Source of the DNA: Ahaetulla prasina
Taxonomy: Eukaryota > Chordata > Lepidosauria > Squamata > Colubridae
DNA length: 64,000 bases
Reading direction: 5' to 3'
NCBI RefSeq assembly: GCF_028640845.1
Contig: NC_080541.1
Coordinates: forward strand, 4,088,435 to 4,152,434
Notes under the pieces: model-generated
Databases searched by the model: none
Told to the model about the DNA's origin: nothing
Seen by the model: the letters and a program-made list of their open reading frames with translations, nothing else
Part shown: one piece after another, positions 9,745 to 20,819 of the stretch
Position numbering within the stretch: position 1 is the stretch's first letter
Layout of the letters: every line of letters begins with the position of its first letter
Position numbers and translations under genes: made by a program

Positions 9745-10115
9745 TTTGTATGGATCATTGTTTGTTGACTAAGAGAACGGACGCTCTTATTCTCCGTAAG
9801 GAGAACATGGGAAACATCTACCAACATGGGAAAGATCTACTTGTTCTACCCAAAGCACCTGAGGGTAGAACAAGAAGCAATGGGTGGAAATTGATCAAGG
9901 AAAGAAGCAACTTAAAACTAAGGAGAAATTTCCTGACAGTTAGAACAATTAATCAGTGGAACAACTTGCCTGCAGAAGTTGTGAATGCTCCAACACTGGA
10001 AATTTTTAAGAAAATGTTGGATAACCATCTGACTGAGATGGTGTAGGGTTTCCTGTCTGGGCAGGGGGTTGGACTAGAAGGCCTCCAAGGTCCCTTCCAA
10101 CTCTGTTGTTATATG
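9745..10115 (+). mobile_element. CR1 LINE 3' fragment
   Basis: Codes for the terminal RT stretch ([11 protein letters not shown], then [30 protein letters not shown]-type) and ends in the CR1 tail 'GGGTTGGACTAGAAGGCCTC' with 'CCCTTCCAACTCTG'. 5' truncated. This is the commonest repeat family of the window. Confidence 0.92.
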
Positions 10116-10544
10116 TTATACCAAACCGAACAGACCATGGTACCTGTTGTGCAATATTAATCCGTCAGAGCTGCTGTCGACTTGTGGACACGTGTTTTCA
10201 TGGGGACTCTAAATCACTCGAACCTTGTTCCACTTGTATGAAGTTTCTTCTACCTTATCACATTGGTGGTGAGTCTTATGAGGCTGTGTCAGCCAATTAA
10301 CATTAGAGGAAGAAGAAGATTAAAAAAAAAAAAAGCATTCCCCACATGTAAAAGGATTGTAGCAAAATCAGTTCATTGTGAGGAAGCATTTGTGTTTGTC
10401 GATTTCTACAATAAAACAGTGTGTAATAATTGCTTAAAACAATGCAGCTTGGCTTCTCATTCGTTGTTTCCAGTCTTTGGTTCTCCTGCCTGAAATATTG
10501 AATGAATGTCTTGATGTGAGGCATGCACATGTGCGTGTGTGCGT

Positions 10545-10545
<1 letters not shown>
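10116..10545. other. Unassigned sequence
   Basis: No recognisable gene or repeat termini. Confidence 0.5.

Positions 10546-10589
<44 letters not shown>
10546..10589. repeat. (AC)n microsatellite
   Basis: About 22 uninterrupted AC units. Confidence 0.97.
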
Positions 10590-10591
<2 letters not shown>

Positions 10592-10660
10592 TGTAAACAT
10601 GAAGGTTCAATTAAACTGATTTATTGCTAAAAAAAATCTATGCATAAGAATCTTGTGAAC

Positions 10661-11082
10661 CAGGGGTGAAATCCAGAAGGTTCTGACAGGTTCTGGAGAA
10701 CCGGTAGCGGAAATTTTGAGCAGTTTGGAGAACCGGCAAATGCTACCTCTGGCTGGCTCCAGAGTCGGGTGGGAATGGAGATTTTGCAATATGCTTCCCC
10801 CAGGAGTGGGGTGGGAATGGAGATTTTGCAATATGCTTCCCCCAGGAGTGGGGTGGGAATGGAGATTTTGCAATATGCTTCCCTTAGGAGTGGGGTGGGA
10901 ATGGAGATTTTGCAATATGCTTCCCCCAGGAGTGGGGTGGGAATGGAGATTTTGCAATATGCTTCCCTTAGGAGTGGGGTGGGAATGGGGATTTTGCAGT
11001 ATCCTTCCCCTGCCACACCCACCAAGCCACACCAAGCCACGCCCACAGAACCGGGAGAAAAAAAATGTGGATTTCACCACTG
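10661..11082 (+). mobile_element. hAT-type MITE with internal minisatellite
   Basis: Ends CAGGGGTGAAATCC and GGATTTCACCACTG; flanks TTGTGAAC (10653-10660) and TTCTGAAC (11083-11090) match at 7 of 8. Inside, a unit of about 42 bp ending '..GCAATATGCTTCCCCCAGG' is repeated about five to six times (10770-11010), so this copy is longer than the ones near 27.6 kb. Confidence 0.85.
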
Positions 11083-11252
11083 TTCTGAACTAATGGTTAG
11101 CATGTGCTTAGAGTTAGATAAGGTTGAATGGGACTCAAGGAGGGTTGGACTTAGTTTGCTTGTGGCTACGTATTCTAGGCTGATAGCCCTTTTCACTCTG
11201 CCCCCGGGTTCTGCTAGTTCTTCTCCTATACTTAGGATATTATCAATTTTAC

Positions 11253-12508
11253 TGTCATGACCCCGTAGGAGCCTGAATCTGCGGAGGAAGATGAGCTGAA
11301 GCCTGAGCTGAGAGAGATTGAGGGGGTGGCTTTGTTGGTGTCTGAGGAAAATGGGGAAGAGCAGGGCCAATCAGGCCAGGGCCTTTTAGGATTAGAAAAG
11401 CTTGTAGACTGAGAGAGCAGGATGAACATGAGAGACCAAGCTCAGGCGAGGAGGAAGGACCACCTCCTCCTGATCCAAGAGCAGGGAGAGTGGAGAGAAG
11501 GTGAAAACAGCGCAGACTGAGCAGGCTACTTGTGTTGTGGTCCATCAGCAGCCTACGGAGTTGGCAATGGAGTTGGACAGTGATGAGGCTGAGGTGAGGC
11601 CAGGGCCATTGGGGAGTGAGGTGCAGACTCCAGAGTCTCCAGAGACTGATAGTAGTGAGGCAGAGGAACAGGAGGAGCCCTTTCCTAATGCATGCATGAG
11701 AAAAGCTGCCAGAAGGCAAGAGCAGTTCAAGCAGAGAGGACAACTCGGGAGTAGGGCCAAGAGATGATTGGCCCCTCCCATAAGGCTTAAAGGACCAGCA
11801 ATGGCATTTGGCCTTTGCCGGAAAACAACATTGTAGCTGCGTCTTCTGCTTCGTGTACCTCTTTGTTTTTGTGGCTTCTGGACGTTTGCCAGGAAGGGCC
11901 TTTGGCAGTTTGCCTAATTGGACCAAGGTTTGCGAGATAACTGAGGAAGTTGTGTTGGGAGGCCTTTGTTTTACTTTGAGTTGAACGACGCTGGGAATGA
12001 AGTCATTCCCTGCTGGCTGAATAAAGTTTGTTTGTTTTTCATTGACTGAGTTTCTTACTACCTACTTGGGCCTGGGTCTCAACAACTTGGAAGAAGAATG
12101 CCCCACACCTCTTCACAAGGCACACCTGGGGAATGAAACTGAAGGAGATCCTGTGCGGAGGGGCATTTGTCAGGAACAAACACTGAGTTCCTGAAGTGTT
12201 GAGTGCTGATGTTTGAACTTCCCAAGAGTTCTTGCATTCTTTCTGGCTTTCTGGACTAATTTATCTGGATCTTTTGTTTCCGGAACTCCTTGATTTGCCC
12301 TGCTGGATTTATTGCTGTGCAGCCTTGGTGGACACGGCGCTGGGCTGGATTATTTGCAGCCAGTGGCTGCTTGAGGTTGTGGGTCATCACTTTGTTCTGG
12401 GACTTGCCAGAAATGTGGGAACATTTGGGGGAAATTTGAAGCAATTAAGGAGTGGTTTGAACTGCCAGCTGCCTGTGTTATCTCTGTGCCGTGTCCTGCA
12501 TCAACACA
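11253..12508 (+). mobile_element. Solo LTR (TGTCATGA family), interrupted
   Basis: Starts TGTCATGA and ends CATCAACACA with a perfect 5-bp target duplication TTTAC (11248-11252, 12509-12513). Without its nested insertion it is about 699 bp, matching the sister LTR at 33675-34371 (697 bp). No internal region, primer-binding site or gag/pol remains, so it is a recombined solo LTR. Confidence 0.88.
11533..12084 (+). mobile_element. Solo LTR nested in another LTR
   Basis: Starts TGTTGTGGTCC, ends GGTCTCAACA, 552 bp, with a perfect 5-bp duplication ACTTG (11528-11532, 12085-12089). The uninterrupted host sequence is seen at about 33940. AATAAA near 12022 gives + orientation. Short open frames here are chance frames within the LTR. 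Confidence 0.9.
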
Positions 12509-12668
12509 TTTACTTTCATTGTATCCATGGATAGCTTTATCGATTCATTCTTATGGGAAAGGTCAAAGAAACAGGTAATCTTTGACTTACAATCATTCAT
12601 TCAGTGACCATTTGACGGTACAAAGGTACCGAGAAAAGTGATTTATGACCATTTTTCACACTTACGAC

Positions 12669-12805
12669 CAGTGGTGGGATTCAGCCAGTTTGCACCACTT
12701 CGGGAGAACCGGTTGTTAACTTTCTGAGCAGTTTAGTGAACTGGTTGTTGGAAGAAATCATTAGGGCAGAGAACCGGTTGTTAAATTACTCGAATCCCAC
12801 CACTG
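12669..12805 (+). mobile_element. hAT-type MITE, 137 bp
   Basis: Inverted ends CAGTGGTGGGATTCA and GAATCCCACCACTG with a perfect 8-bp duplication CTTACGAC (12661-12668, 12806-12813). This is one of the cleanest copies of the family here. Confidence 0.93.
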
Positions 12806-12936
12806 CTTACGACTGTTGTAGTATTCACATGGTCACGTGATCAAAATTCAGAGGCTTATCAACCATCTCATACTTATGACTTTTGCAGCGTTCTGACGTC
12901 ACACAGTCACCTTTTGGGGAACTTTTGACAAGAAAT

Positions 12937-13505
12937 ATCAGGACTAGGGATGATATGATTGCAATGTTCCAGTATTTGAGGGGCTGCCACAAAGAACAGG
13001 GTGTGGATCTACTCTCCAAAGCACCAGAAGGCAGGACAAGAAACAATGGATGGAAACTAATCAAGGAGAGAAGCAACCTGGAATGAAGAAGAAACTTCCT
13101 AACAATGAGAACAATTCACCTGTGGAACTGCTTGCTACCAGAAGTTGTAGATGCTTCATCACTGTAGGTTTTTAAGAAGAGACTGGGCAACCATTTGTCC
13201 AAAGTGGTGTAGGAATTGATGATTGTAGGGGTATAATTAAGTTGGGACGAAATTTTTTTAGCATATGTTTGTTTTATTTTTAACTATACCTTGTGCTCGT
13301 TCCGGGAAGTCAAGGGGGGAGGGGGGTTGTGAAGGGAGGGGGGAGGGGAGGTGGGGGGAAAGGGGGGGGGAATTTTTCTGTAAAACTTTTTGAATAAAAA
13401 AAAAAAAGAGACTGGGCAGCCATTTGTCCGAAGTGGTGTAGGGTTTCCTGCCTAAGCAGGGGGTTGGACTAGAAGACCTCCAAGGTCCCTTCCAACTCTG
13501 TTATT
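12937..13505 (+). mobile_element. CR1 LINE 3' fragment, split by L1
   Basis: CR1 RT terminus ([22 protein letters not shown]) and the 'GGGGTTGGACTAGAAGACC' tail, interrupted at 13214-13406. Confidence 0.88.
13214..13406 (+). mobile_element. L1 3' end insertion
   Basis: A 3'-UTR-like stretch with a long G-rich polypurine tract (13310-13375), then TTTTTGAATAAA and a poly(A) run. It is flanked by 36-bp direct repeats (13178-13213, 13407-13442; 34 of 36 identical) made of the CR1 host. The same 3' end is present in the L1 at 56783-57286. Confidence 0.8.
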
Positions 13506-13690
13506 CAGAGTTTTTCCTCCCCCACCCTGCCCAAAGTATGTCAAGCTGAGAAATGGAGAAAATGGGACAGCCTCGATCCGTTTCAAAGTTGATATGAGTA
13601 CCTTCTTTGCTTTTACCTGTGATATCATCCTCCATCCCTGGAGGTTTGGAAGAGGAGATGGGGCAGCCATTTGTCCAGAATGGTATAGGG

Positions 13691-14246
13691 TAGTGATATG
13701 TAACAGTGTACATGTGCCAACACCCATAATGCAATGCCCCCCCCCTCCGTAGTCACCGCCCCCTCCCCGCATTTGTGCACAACCCACGTTTTGGTGCTAG
13801 CAGGCTTTCCTGAAGCCTCCTGAATCCAAAAATAGGGGGTGGGGGCAGTGGTGGGATTCAGCCAGTTCGCACCAGTTTGGGAGAACCGGTTGTTAACTTT
13901 CTGAGCAGTTTGGCAAACTGGTTGTTGGAAGAAATCATTAGGGCAGAGAACCGGTTGTTAAATTACTTGAATCCCACCACTGGGTGGGGGGCATTATGCT
14001 TCCCCATCCCTGTGCATGCACCCCTGTTTTGGTGCTAGCAGGCCTTCCTGAAGCCTCCTGAAACCAAAAACAGGGTGCGGGGGGCACTGCACCCTCCAAC
14101 CCCGCACATGCACATGCGTGTCCTGGCAGAGACCTGAAAATCATCTGGCTGGCAGGAGGCACACAGGAATACGCAGTGGAGCTGACCTGGGTGTCAGCTC
14201 GCATGCCTTCAGAGATGCTCTACATGCCATAGGTTTGCCATCATGG
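13691..14246. mobile_element. hAT (Charlie-like) nonautonomous element
   Basis: Perfect 8-bp duplication GTATAGGG (13683-13690, 14247-14254) made of CR1 tail sequence. The right end reads GCCATAGGTTTGCCATCA, typical of the 'gtgatgg..' hAT group; a related left end is at 44463. A smaller MITE is nested at 13846. Confidence 0.8.
13846..13982 (+). mobile_element. hAT-type MITE nested in hAT element
   Basis: CAGTGGTGGGATTCA and TGAATCCCACCACTG ends; perfect duplication GGTGGGGG (13838-13845, 13983-13990). Nearly identical to 12669-12805, same length. Confidence 0.92.
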
Positions 14247-14289
14247 GTATAGGGTCTCCTGCTTGAGCAGGGACTAGAAGATCTAGGAA

Positions 14290-15030
14290 AAAAAACAAAA
14301 ACCAAAATGCACAGGTACCGGGTATGTGGTACCTTGCTCAATAGTAATAGAACTGTGAGAGGGATCTTGGAGTCCTAGTGGACAACCATTTAGATATGAG
14401 CCAGCAGTGTGTAGCAGCTGCCAAAAAAGCCAACACAGTTCTGGGCTGCATCAACAGAGGGATAGAATCAAGATCACGTGAAGTGTTAATATCACTTTAT
14501 AATGCCTTGGTAAGGCCACACTTGGAATATTGCATTCAGTTTTGGTCACCACGATGTAAAAAGGATGTTGAGACTCTAGAAAGAGTGCAGAGAAGAGCAA
14601 AAAAGATGATTAGGGGACTGGAGGCTAAAACATATGAAGAATGGTTGCTGGAACTGGGTATGCCTAGTTTAATGAAAAGAAGGACTAGGGGAGACATGAT
14701 AGCAGTGTTCCAATATCTCAGGGGTTGCCACAAAGAAGAGGGAGTCAAGCTATTCTCCAAAGCACCTGAAGGCAGGATAAGAAGCAATGGGTGGAAACTG
14801 ATCAAGGAAAGAAGCAACTTATCAATAAGGAGAAATTTCCTGACAGTTAGAACAATTAACCAGTGTAACAACTTGCCTGCAGAAGTTGTGAATGCTCCAA
14901 CATTGGAAGTTTTTAAGAAAATGTTGGATAGCCATTTGTCTGAAATGGTGTAGGGTTTCCTGCCTGGGCAGGGGGTTGGACTAGAAGACCTCCAAGGTCC
15001 CTTCCAACTCTATTATTATGTTATGTTATG
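14290..15030 (+). mobile_element. CR1 LINE 3' fragment, about 740 bp
   Basis: The open frame at 14378-14953 covers the RT C-terminal region: [73 protein letters not shown], and ends SHLSEMV. The CR1 tail with TTATG repeats follows. The frame lacks the catalytic YADD motif, so it is a truncated, non-functional copy. Confidence 0.93.
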
Positions 15031-15304
15031 TTATCTCTACAAGGTACTTTCCCAGTCTGTTATTCTGTTATACTCCTGCCATCTAAGAAGAGATGTTGTT
15101 CGGAAATGTTCTTCCTCTGGAGAGATATGGGCCAGTACAGGCAAATATCCCATCCAGTTCATAAATTACAGATTGAGTTAAAGGGGTTTGGGGGCCAGAT
15201 CTAAGTTGTGTAGGACATTGTGGGAGAGAACGAATGGTCCACCTTCAGAAATTGTGGGTGTTCCATCACTGAAGGATTGGACAACGATTTGTCTGAAATG
15301 ATAC

Positions 15305-15849
15305 TGTTGTGTCCTCCTCGCCTCCGTCTGAACAATGGCTTAATTAGCTGGCTCTTATCAGCTCTGGCAGCAAAAGAATCAGTGTCTGCCAAGAGCCCTC
15401 GATAGCTGCCAAGATGCTGGTGAGTCACAACCTTCAGCTCTAGTCAATCCGTGGATTTGCCTGATACAAAGAGACACACCAGCTCTTGCTGCCTTTTATA
15501 TCCTGTGGGGTGTGGCTCAATGACTCAGCACTTCCTAGGCCTGCCCCTCCCCTGTTTCTCTCGTTCCCTTCTCTCCTGCCTACGAAACCTGGGATTGAGC
15601 CAAGCCTGATTGCCATCAGCTGGGTCTGAAGGTGTGGCCTGGGGGGGAAAAGAGTCAGGAGAAGGAGGCCTAGTTATCCCTTTCACTTGGCCTGCTTCTG
15701 GCTCCTGGAGCTGATCCAGGGAGGCCGGTGCTTCCGAGGTAAGTCCTGACGGCCCTTCCCCCTCACTGTCCAAATCACTTTCTGGCAGCAGGCCTGGCTT
15801 CAAGGCACTTTCGGGCACGGGGCCAGGTTAGGGGGCGGGAGCCACAACA
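15305..15849 (-). mobile_element. Solo LTR (TGTTGTGTCC...CACAACA family)
   Basis: 545 bp, ends TGTTGTGTCC and GCCACAACA, perfect 5-bp duplication GATAC (15300-15304, 15850-15854). The complement of CTTTTATATCC near 15500 is a TATA box, so orientation is minus. Sister copies: 53233-53749 and 16348-16827. Confidence 0.92.
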
Positions 15850-15882
15850 GATACAGAGTCTCCTGCTTGACCAGGAGGTTGG

Positions 15883-16269
15883 CGTCAACTCACAAAGCAT
15901 CTCTGGCCTGGTCTTGAGTTGCCATAGGCAAGGGGGAAGGGAACCTAGTGAAGCAACATGGCAGCCAAAAACAGGAGCACATTCTAGACATATCTTTCTC
16001 AAGGCTGTCTCCCACAGTGTTACCCACAGTGGCTGGAAGGGGAGTGATCTCTACAACCCACAAAAGTGCTTTGTTGCAAATGTGATTGATGACACACCCT
16101 GTGGGGAGGGGGGAAACAGGGTCATGATTGGGGGCATAAATTACGTGGGGTTAGAGTTGGCTTCATTTGGGTACCTGCTGACATGAAGCTCCTAATAAAT
16201 AACTGGATTTCTTTTGAAGCTTGGCTCAAGTCTCATGACTTAATTAGGGCAGCCGTCGGAACCCTGACA
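15883..16269 (+). mobile_element. Solo LTR, 387 bp
   Basis: Perfect 5-bp duplication GTTGG (15878-15882, 16270-16274); ends (C)GTCAAC and CCCTGACA fit a TGTCA/TGACA pair with one change. AATAAA at 16194 lies near the 3' end. A different family from its neighbours. Confidence 0.78.
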
Positions 16270-16347
16270 GTTGGATTAGAAGACTTCCAAGGTCCCTTCC
16301 AACTCTGATATTCTGTTCTTCTATCCTGTCCAATGAGGATGGGTGAA

Positions 16348-16827
16348 TGTTGTGACTCCAGCCCCTGAACCTGGCCCCATGCCCAGAAGTGACTCCGAAA
16401 GTGAGGGGGAAGGGCCGGTAAGGCTTACCTCAGGAGCACCGATTTCTTTGGCCCGGCTCCTGGAGCCAGAACCAGACCAGTCAGAGGACGTAATGAGGCC
16501 GTCATCCCCTGATTCCTCCCTTCCCCAGGCTATGCCTTCAGACCCAGCTGATAATAATAATAATCAAGCTTGGCTTGACCCGTGCTTCAGAAGATTAGAG
16601 AGGCGGCGTCATCAAAAGGAAGATAAGGAGCTTTGGGACTGCTCTCACTCCACGGGAAGCAAAAGTTTAGCTGATCTGTTTCAAAAAGATCTGAAAGTCT
16701 TGCTCCGTGAGTCATTTGTTTGAACTTTGGCAGGCAGTTGCGATTTCTCTGCCAGGACTGATAAGAGCCGTGAATCCACTGGCTGAAGGCCAGCTCGTGA
16801 GTCTGAAGTGGGGAAGGAGACAGAACA
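16348..16827 (+). mobile_element. Solo LTR, third in the cluster
   Basis: The + strand matches the complement of 15305-15849 (same family, opposite orientation): starts TGTTGTGACTCCAGCC, ends GACAGAACA. Target duplications are not convincing (GTGAA versus GGAAT), so the copy is older or its ends have shifted. Confidence 0.7.
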
Positions 16828-16864
16828 GGAATCTAATTCTCCAAGGTGAGAAGCAATCTAGAAC

Positions 16865-17127
16865 AATCTAGAATCTGGACCTTCAGACGTGAACTGAAGA
16901 CTTTATTGTTTCAGCGCGCTGGACTAGCCTAAGAATAAAATGTTTTAACTAAATTTTAAGGGTTTTTTAATGGTTTTTATCAATTTTAGTGATTTGGCCA
17001 TGATAATATTTAGTTTTAATTGGGTTTTTAATGCTTATTTATTATATTGTTTTTAATATGCCTGTAAACCGCCCTGAGTCCTACGGGAGATGGTGCGGTA
17101 TAAAAGTATGATTAATAAATAAATAAA
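16865..17127 (+). mobile_element. L2 LINE 3' end
   Basis: Terminal L2 ORF remnant (TFRRELKT-like), then the conserved tail ACCGCCCTGAGTCCTACGGG with GGTATAAAAG and (AATA)n. The same tail is at 59.7 and 62.0 kb. Confidence 0.85.
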
Positions 17128-17645
17128 TAAATAAACTAAGGAGAAATTTCCTAACAGTTAGAATAATTAATCAGTGCAATGACTTGCCTTCAAAAGTTAT
17201 GGGTGTTCCATCACTGGAGTTTTAGAATAGAACAACAGAGTTGGAAGGGACCTTGGAGGTCTTCTAGTCCAACCCCTTGCTTAGGCAGGAAACCCTACAG
17301 CACATCAGACAAATGGTTATCCAACATCTCCTTAAAAACTTCCAGTGTTGGAGCATTCACAACTTTTGCAGGCAAGTCGTTCCACTGGTTAATTGTTCTG
17401 ACTGTCAGGAAATTTCTCCTTAGTTCCAGGTTGCTTCTCTCCTTGATTAGTTCCACCCATTGCTTCTTGTCCTGCCCTCAGGTGCTTTGGAGAATAGCTT
17501 GACTCCCCTCTTCTTTGTGGCAGCCCCTGAGATATTTTCGAGAAGAGATTAGACAGCCGTCTGACTGGAATGGTATAAGGTCTGTGGCCTGAGCAGGAGG
17601 TGGACTAGAAGACCTTCAACGTTCCTTCCAACTTTCGTATTCTAT
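17128..17645. mobile_element. CR1 fragments in opposite orientations
   Basis: A + strand piece (17140-17223), a minus-strand 3' end (17224-17545, the complement of the usual tail at its left edge) and another + tail (17550-17645). The minus copy probably inserted into the + copy. Confidence 0.85.
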
Positions 17646-18350
17646 TACCCTCCATCTCCCTGGCTCTCCAGTTTCATTGTTTCAGCTTTGTGATGACACA
17701 TCACAGAGGCATCCTGGCCTTTTGTGCCTTGGAGGAGGATGGAGGACTGACACCCAATGGCCCTCATCTTTCGGAGCTCAAATGCCAACCTCTCGCCACC
17801 CACTCCCCAGGCGTAGGCTATTCACACAGCTTGGCATGACTCAGCAGGTAAGGGGAGATGCCAGCTCACCTTCAATAGCACATTGCTGTTCCTCTGGTCT
17901 TTGAAATAGAAGAGGACTTCTTGGCAGCTGTTGATCCAAGCCGGCCAGTTGCCAACCCTCCTTCAGATGTTGGAACGGTCTCCTTTGCACAAATTGTTCC
18001 AGGCCTCTTTGGGATCCACCCTTCCTGGCACAAACACCCCACAACGCTCACAACCCCAGAATTCTTGCCAGTTTCACCACGTCAGCCTCCTCCCTTTCCC
18101 CGTTCCCCCTTCTCCTCCTTGTACCTCCGTGATAGATGTCAACCCAAGATCAAAGAGACGTCTGGCTGTCTCGTAGACTGGATCCTCTTCAATATTCTCT
18201 CGGGAGGGAGGTGGACAGCAGGAGGGAGGGGGGACGTGTTTTCTGCATAGATGTGTTGCTGGCTTCTATTATAGGGTGGAGCGGAGGCTTCCCTGCATGA
18301 CAGTGTGCAGTGTCAGTCGGCTCAGCACCACTGCTGGAGTGCTCGTCTCC
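17646..18350. other. Unique intergenic sequence, no gene seen
   Basis: GC-moderate, repeat-poor. Overlapping short frames on both strands without family resemblance. Confidence 0.55.
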
Positions 18351-18355
18351 ATGGG

Positions 18356-18592
18356 AACCAAATGCAGGTTACTAGGTTACCCCATTGAGATGCAAATACT
18401 TTTGACTAGCCGGCCTACACTCTGCAAGACTCTGGAGGTCTGGGTGAAGGTAAGCAACCTAATCAGAAGGGACTGTTCCCCTTCTTCCCAGTTTCCAGTT
18501 GTTAGCTGAACAGGCTTGCTTAGCAAAGAGGAGGCTGGCTAGTCAAAAGTATTTGCATCTCAATGGGGTAATCTAGTAATCTGCATTTGGTT
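18356..18592. repeat. Long inverted repeat (60-bp arms)
   Basis: The left arm 18356-18415 and right arm 18533-18592 are inverted copies differing at 3 of 60 positions, around a 117-bp spacer. Each arm contains the octamer ATGCAAAT (18390-18397; complement at 18551-18558). Target duplications are not evident; it could be a foldback/MITE-type element. Confidence 0.9.
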
Positions 18593-18651
18593 ACCCCAAA
18601 AGACATGAATGCATCCTTTTGCTTTGGAGAGAGAGGGTGTTAGAGAGAGGG

Positions 18652-19133
<482 letters not shown>

Positions 19134-19330
19134 ATATATGCCCGGCCCAAGGTTGACTCAGCCTTCCATCCTTTATAAGGTAGGTAAAATGAGGACCCAG
19201 ATTGTTGGGGGGGGGCAATAAGTTGACTTTGTAAATATACAAATAGAATGAGACTATTGCCTTATACACTGTAAGCCGCCCTGAGTCTTCGGAGAAGGGC
19301 GGGATATAAATGTAAATAAAAAAAATATAT
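19134..19330 (+). mobile_element. tRNA SINE with L2-type tail, 5' truncated
   Basis: Contains CCCAAGGTTGACTCAGCC, ACCCAGATTGTTGGGG and the tail GCCGCCCTGAGTCTTCGGAG, running into A-rich sequence. Fuller copies at 24432 and 48950. Confidence 0.85.
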
Positions 19331-19559
19331 GTATATATTTAGAGGCAGAAAGCAACCCCACCTTCCTTAACAGCCCACAGCAGATGCCAGCACTTAAGAG
19401 ATAAAGAGCTTATTGAAAGAAGACAAGCATTTAGACAGCTCTATTCATAAGCAAATGCCACCACCCAAGATCCAACACAGGAAAAAGCCATTAAGCCACA
19501 ATAGGAATTATTTCATCATCTCAGAGCAGTCCAAACTTCAACCAAACCTAGCTCAGGCA

Positions 19560-19872
19560 AACACCTAGGATTTCTACTTTGCCTATAGAGCCAGCTACGA
19601 CCCCTACATATCTCCAATATGTCCCCATGGGAGTCAGATTGACAACAGCCAATAGAATACATGTTCCTTGCACAGGAACAGGAAGCTCAAGTGCAAAGCC
19701 CAAGAGAAGGTATAAAAGCCACCCGCTCTCAACTCCAAGTGGTCAGCTGCACCAGAGAACCATGTGCTTGGTGGTTCTGCTTCATCATTAAACCATCTTT
19801 CCAATCAGCCTCCGTGTTTCCAGTGTTTTCCTCCCATCTTGAAACTGGACCAGATGAATATTTCTTCCCACA
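19560..19872 (+). mobile_element. LTR-like unit A
   Basis: Carries AGGTATAAAAGCC (TATA box, about 19708) and ATTAAA (about 19788), and matches the complement of 19958-20925. The 5' boundary is unclear. Confidence 0.55.
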
Positions 19873-20113
19873 CTAATGTGGAACTTATCAGTAAGTGAGC
19901 AGACACACTTAAATCTGTTTGCACGGCCAAGAGTTGCACAAGACCCAAATCCTAATGTTGGAAGAAATAGCCATCTGGTTCCGTTCCAAATGGGGAGAAA
20001 GACACCGGAAACATGGAGGCTGATTGGAATGATGGTTTATTGATGAACAGGGCCACATGGGTTTGAAGTCCTGGTGCAGCTGAACGCATGGAGTAGAGAG
20101 TGAGAGGTATTTA

Positions 20114-20819
20114 CCGTATTTTTCACAGTATAACATGCACCTTAGTTTTTGGGGAGGAAAATAAGAAAAAAGCTAATTGGCAGGTGGATTGGCCTCCCGG
20201 AATACCCCCAATCAGCTGTTCCCAGAGGTGAATTTTAGCAACAGGTTCCTTGGATGTGAGTGCTGTGCTTTGCCTTTTTTTTTGCTTTTTTTTTCTGCCT
20301 CTGAGAGCCTCCAAAACAGAACTTCAGAAAAAAAAGCCTCTGAAGCTCTGTTTGGGGGCTTTTATTCTGAAGCTCTGTTTGGGGGCTTTTTTCTGAAGCT
20401 CTGTTTGGGGGCTTATTTTCTGAAGCTCTGTTTGGGGGCTTTTTTTCTGAAGCTCTGTTTGGGGCTTTTTTTCTGAAGCTCTGTTTGGGGCTTTTTTTCT
20501 GAAGCTCTGTTTAGGGGCTTTTTTTCTGAAGCTCTGTTTGGGGCTTTTTTTCTGAAGCTCTGTTTAGGGGCTTTTTTTCTGAAGCTCTGTTTGGGGCTTT
20601 TTTTCTGAAGCTCTGTTTGGGGGCTTATTTTCTGAAGCTCTGTTTAGGGGCTTTTTTTCTGAAGCTCTGTTTGGGGACTTTTTTCCTGAACCTTCTTTCA
20701 GCCTCTGAAACCTCCATTTGAGAATCTGCATTGGCTACTTTCAGAGTATAAGATGCACCCAGATTTTCACCTTCTTTTTTTGGGGGGGGGAAGGTGCATC
20801 TTATACTCCAAAAATACGG
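20114..20819. mobile_element. TA-target MITE with internal minisatellite
   Basis: Inverted ends CCGTATTTTTC... and ...AAAAATACGG, each with 'TATAAxATGCACC'-type subterminal sequence, flanked by TA on both sides (20112-20113, 20820-20821). The TA target fits a Tc1/mariner-like element. Most of the interior is the minisatellite below. Confidence 0.7.
20326..20690. repeat. 27-28-bp minisatellite, about 13 units
   Basis: Unit TCTGAAGCTCTGTTTGGGGG plus a variable T-run, repeated in tandem; variants differ in G and T run lengths. Confidence 0.93.

Larger units (their letters stand above)
15215..16325 (+). mobile_element. CR1 LINE tail broken by two solo LTRs
   Basis: CR1 pieces at 15215-15304, 15855-15882 and 16275-16325 read as one continuous tail when the LTRs at 15305-15849 and 15883-16269 are removed. 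Confidence 0.8.

Noticed and set aside
11255..11926. 223-aa minus-strand frame across nested LTRs
   Set aside because: Runs through two LTRs of different families; a chance frame.
12894..12901. Perfect CRE TGACGTCA as a regulatory site
   Set aside because: It lies just outside a MITE, next to a CR1 copy, far from any recognised promoter; no supporting context.
14378..14953. 191-aa frame as a host gene
   Set aside because: CR1 RT C-terminus lacking catalytic motifs, one of many truncated copies.
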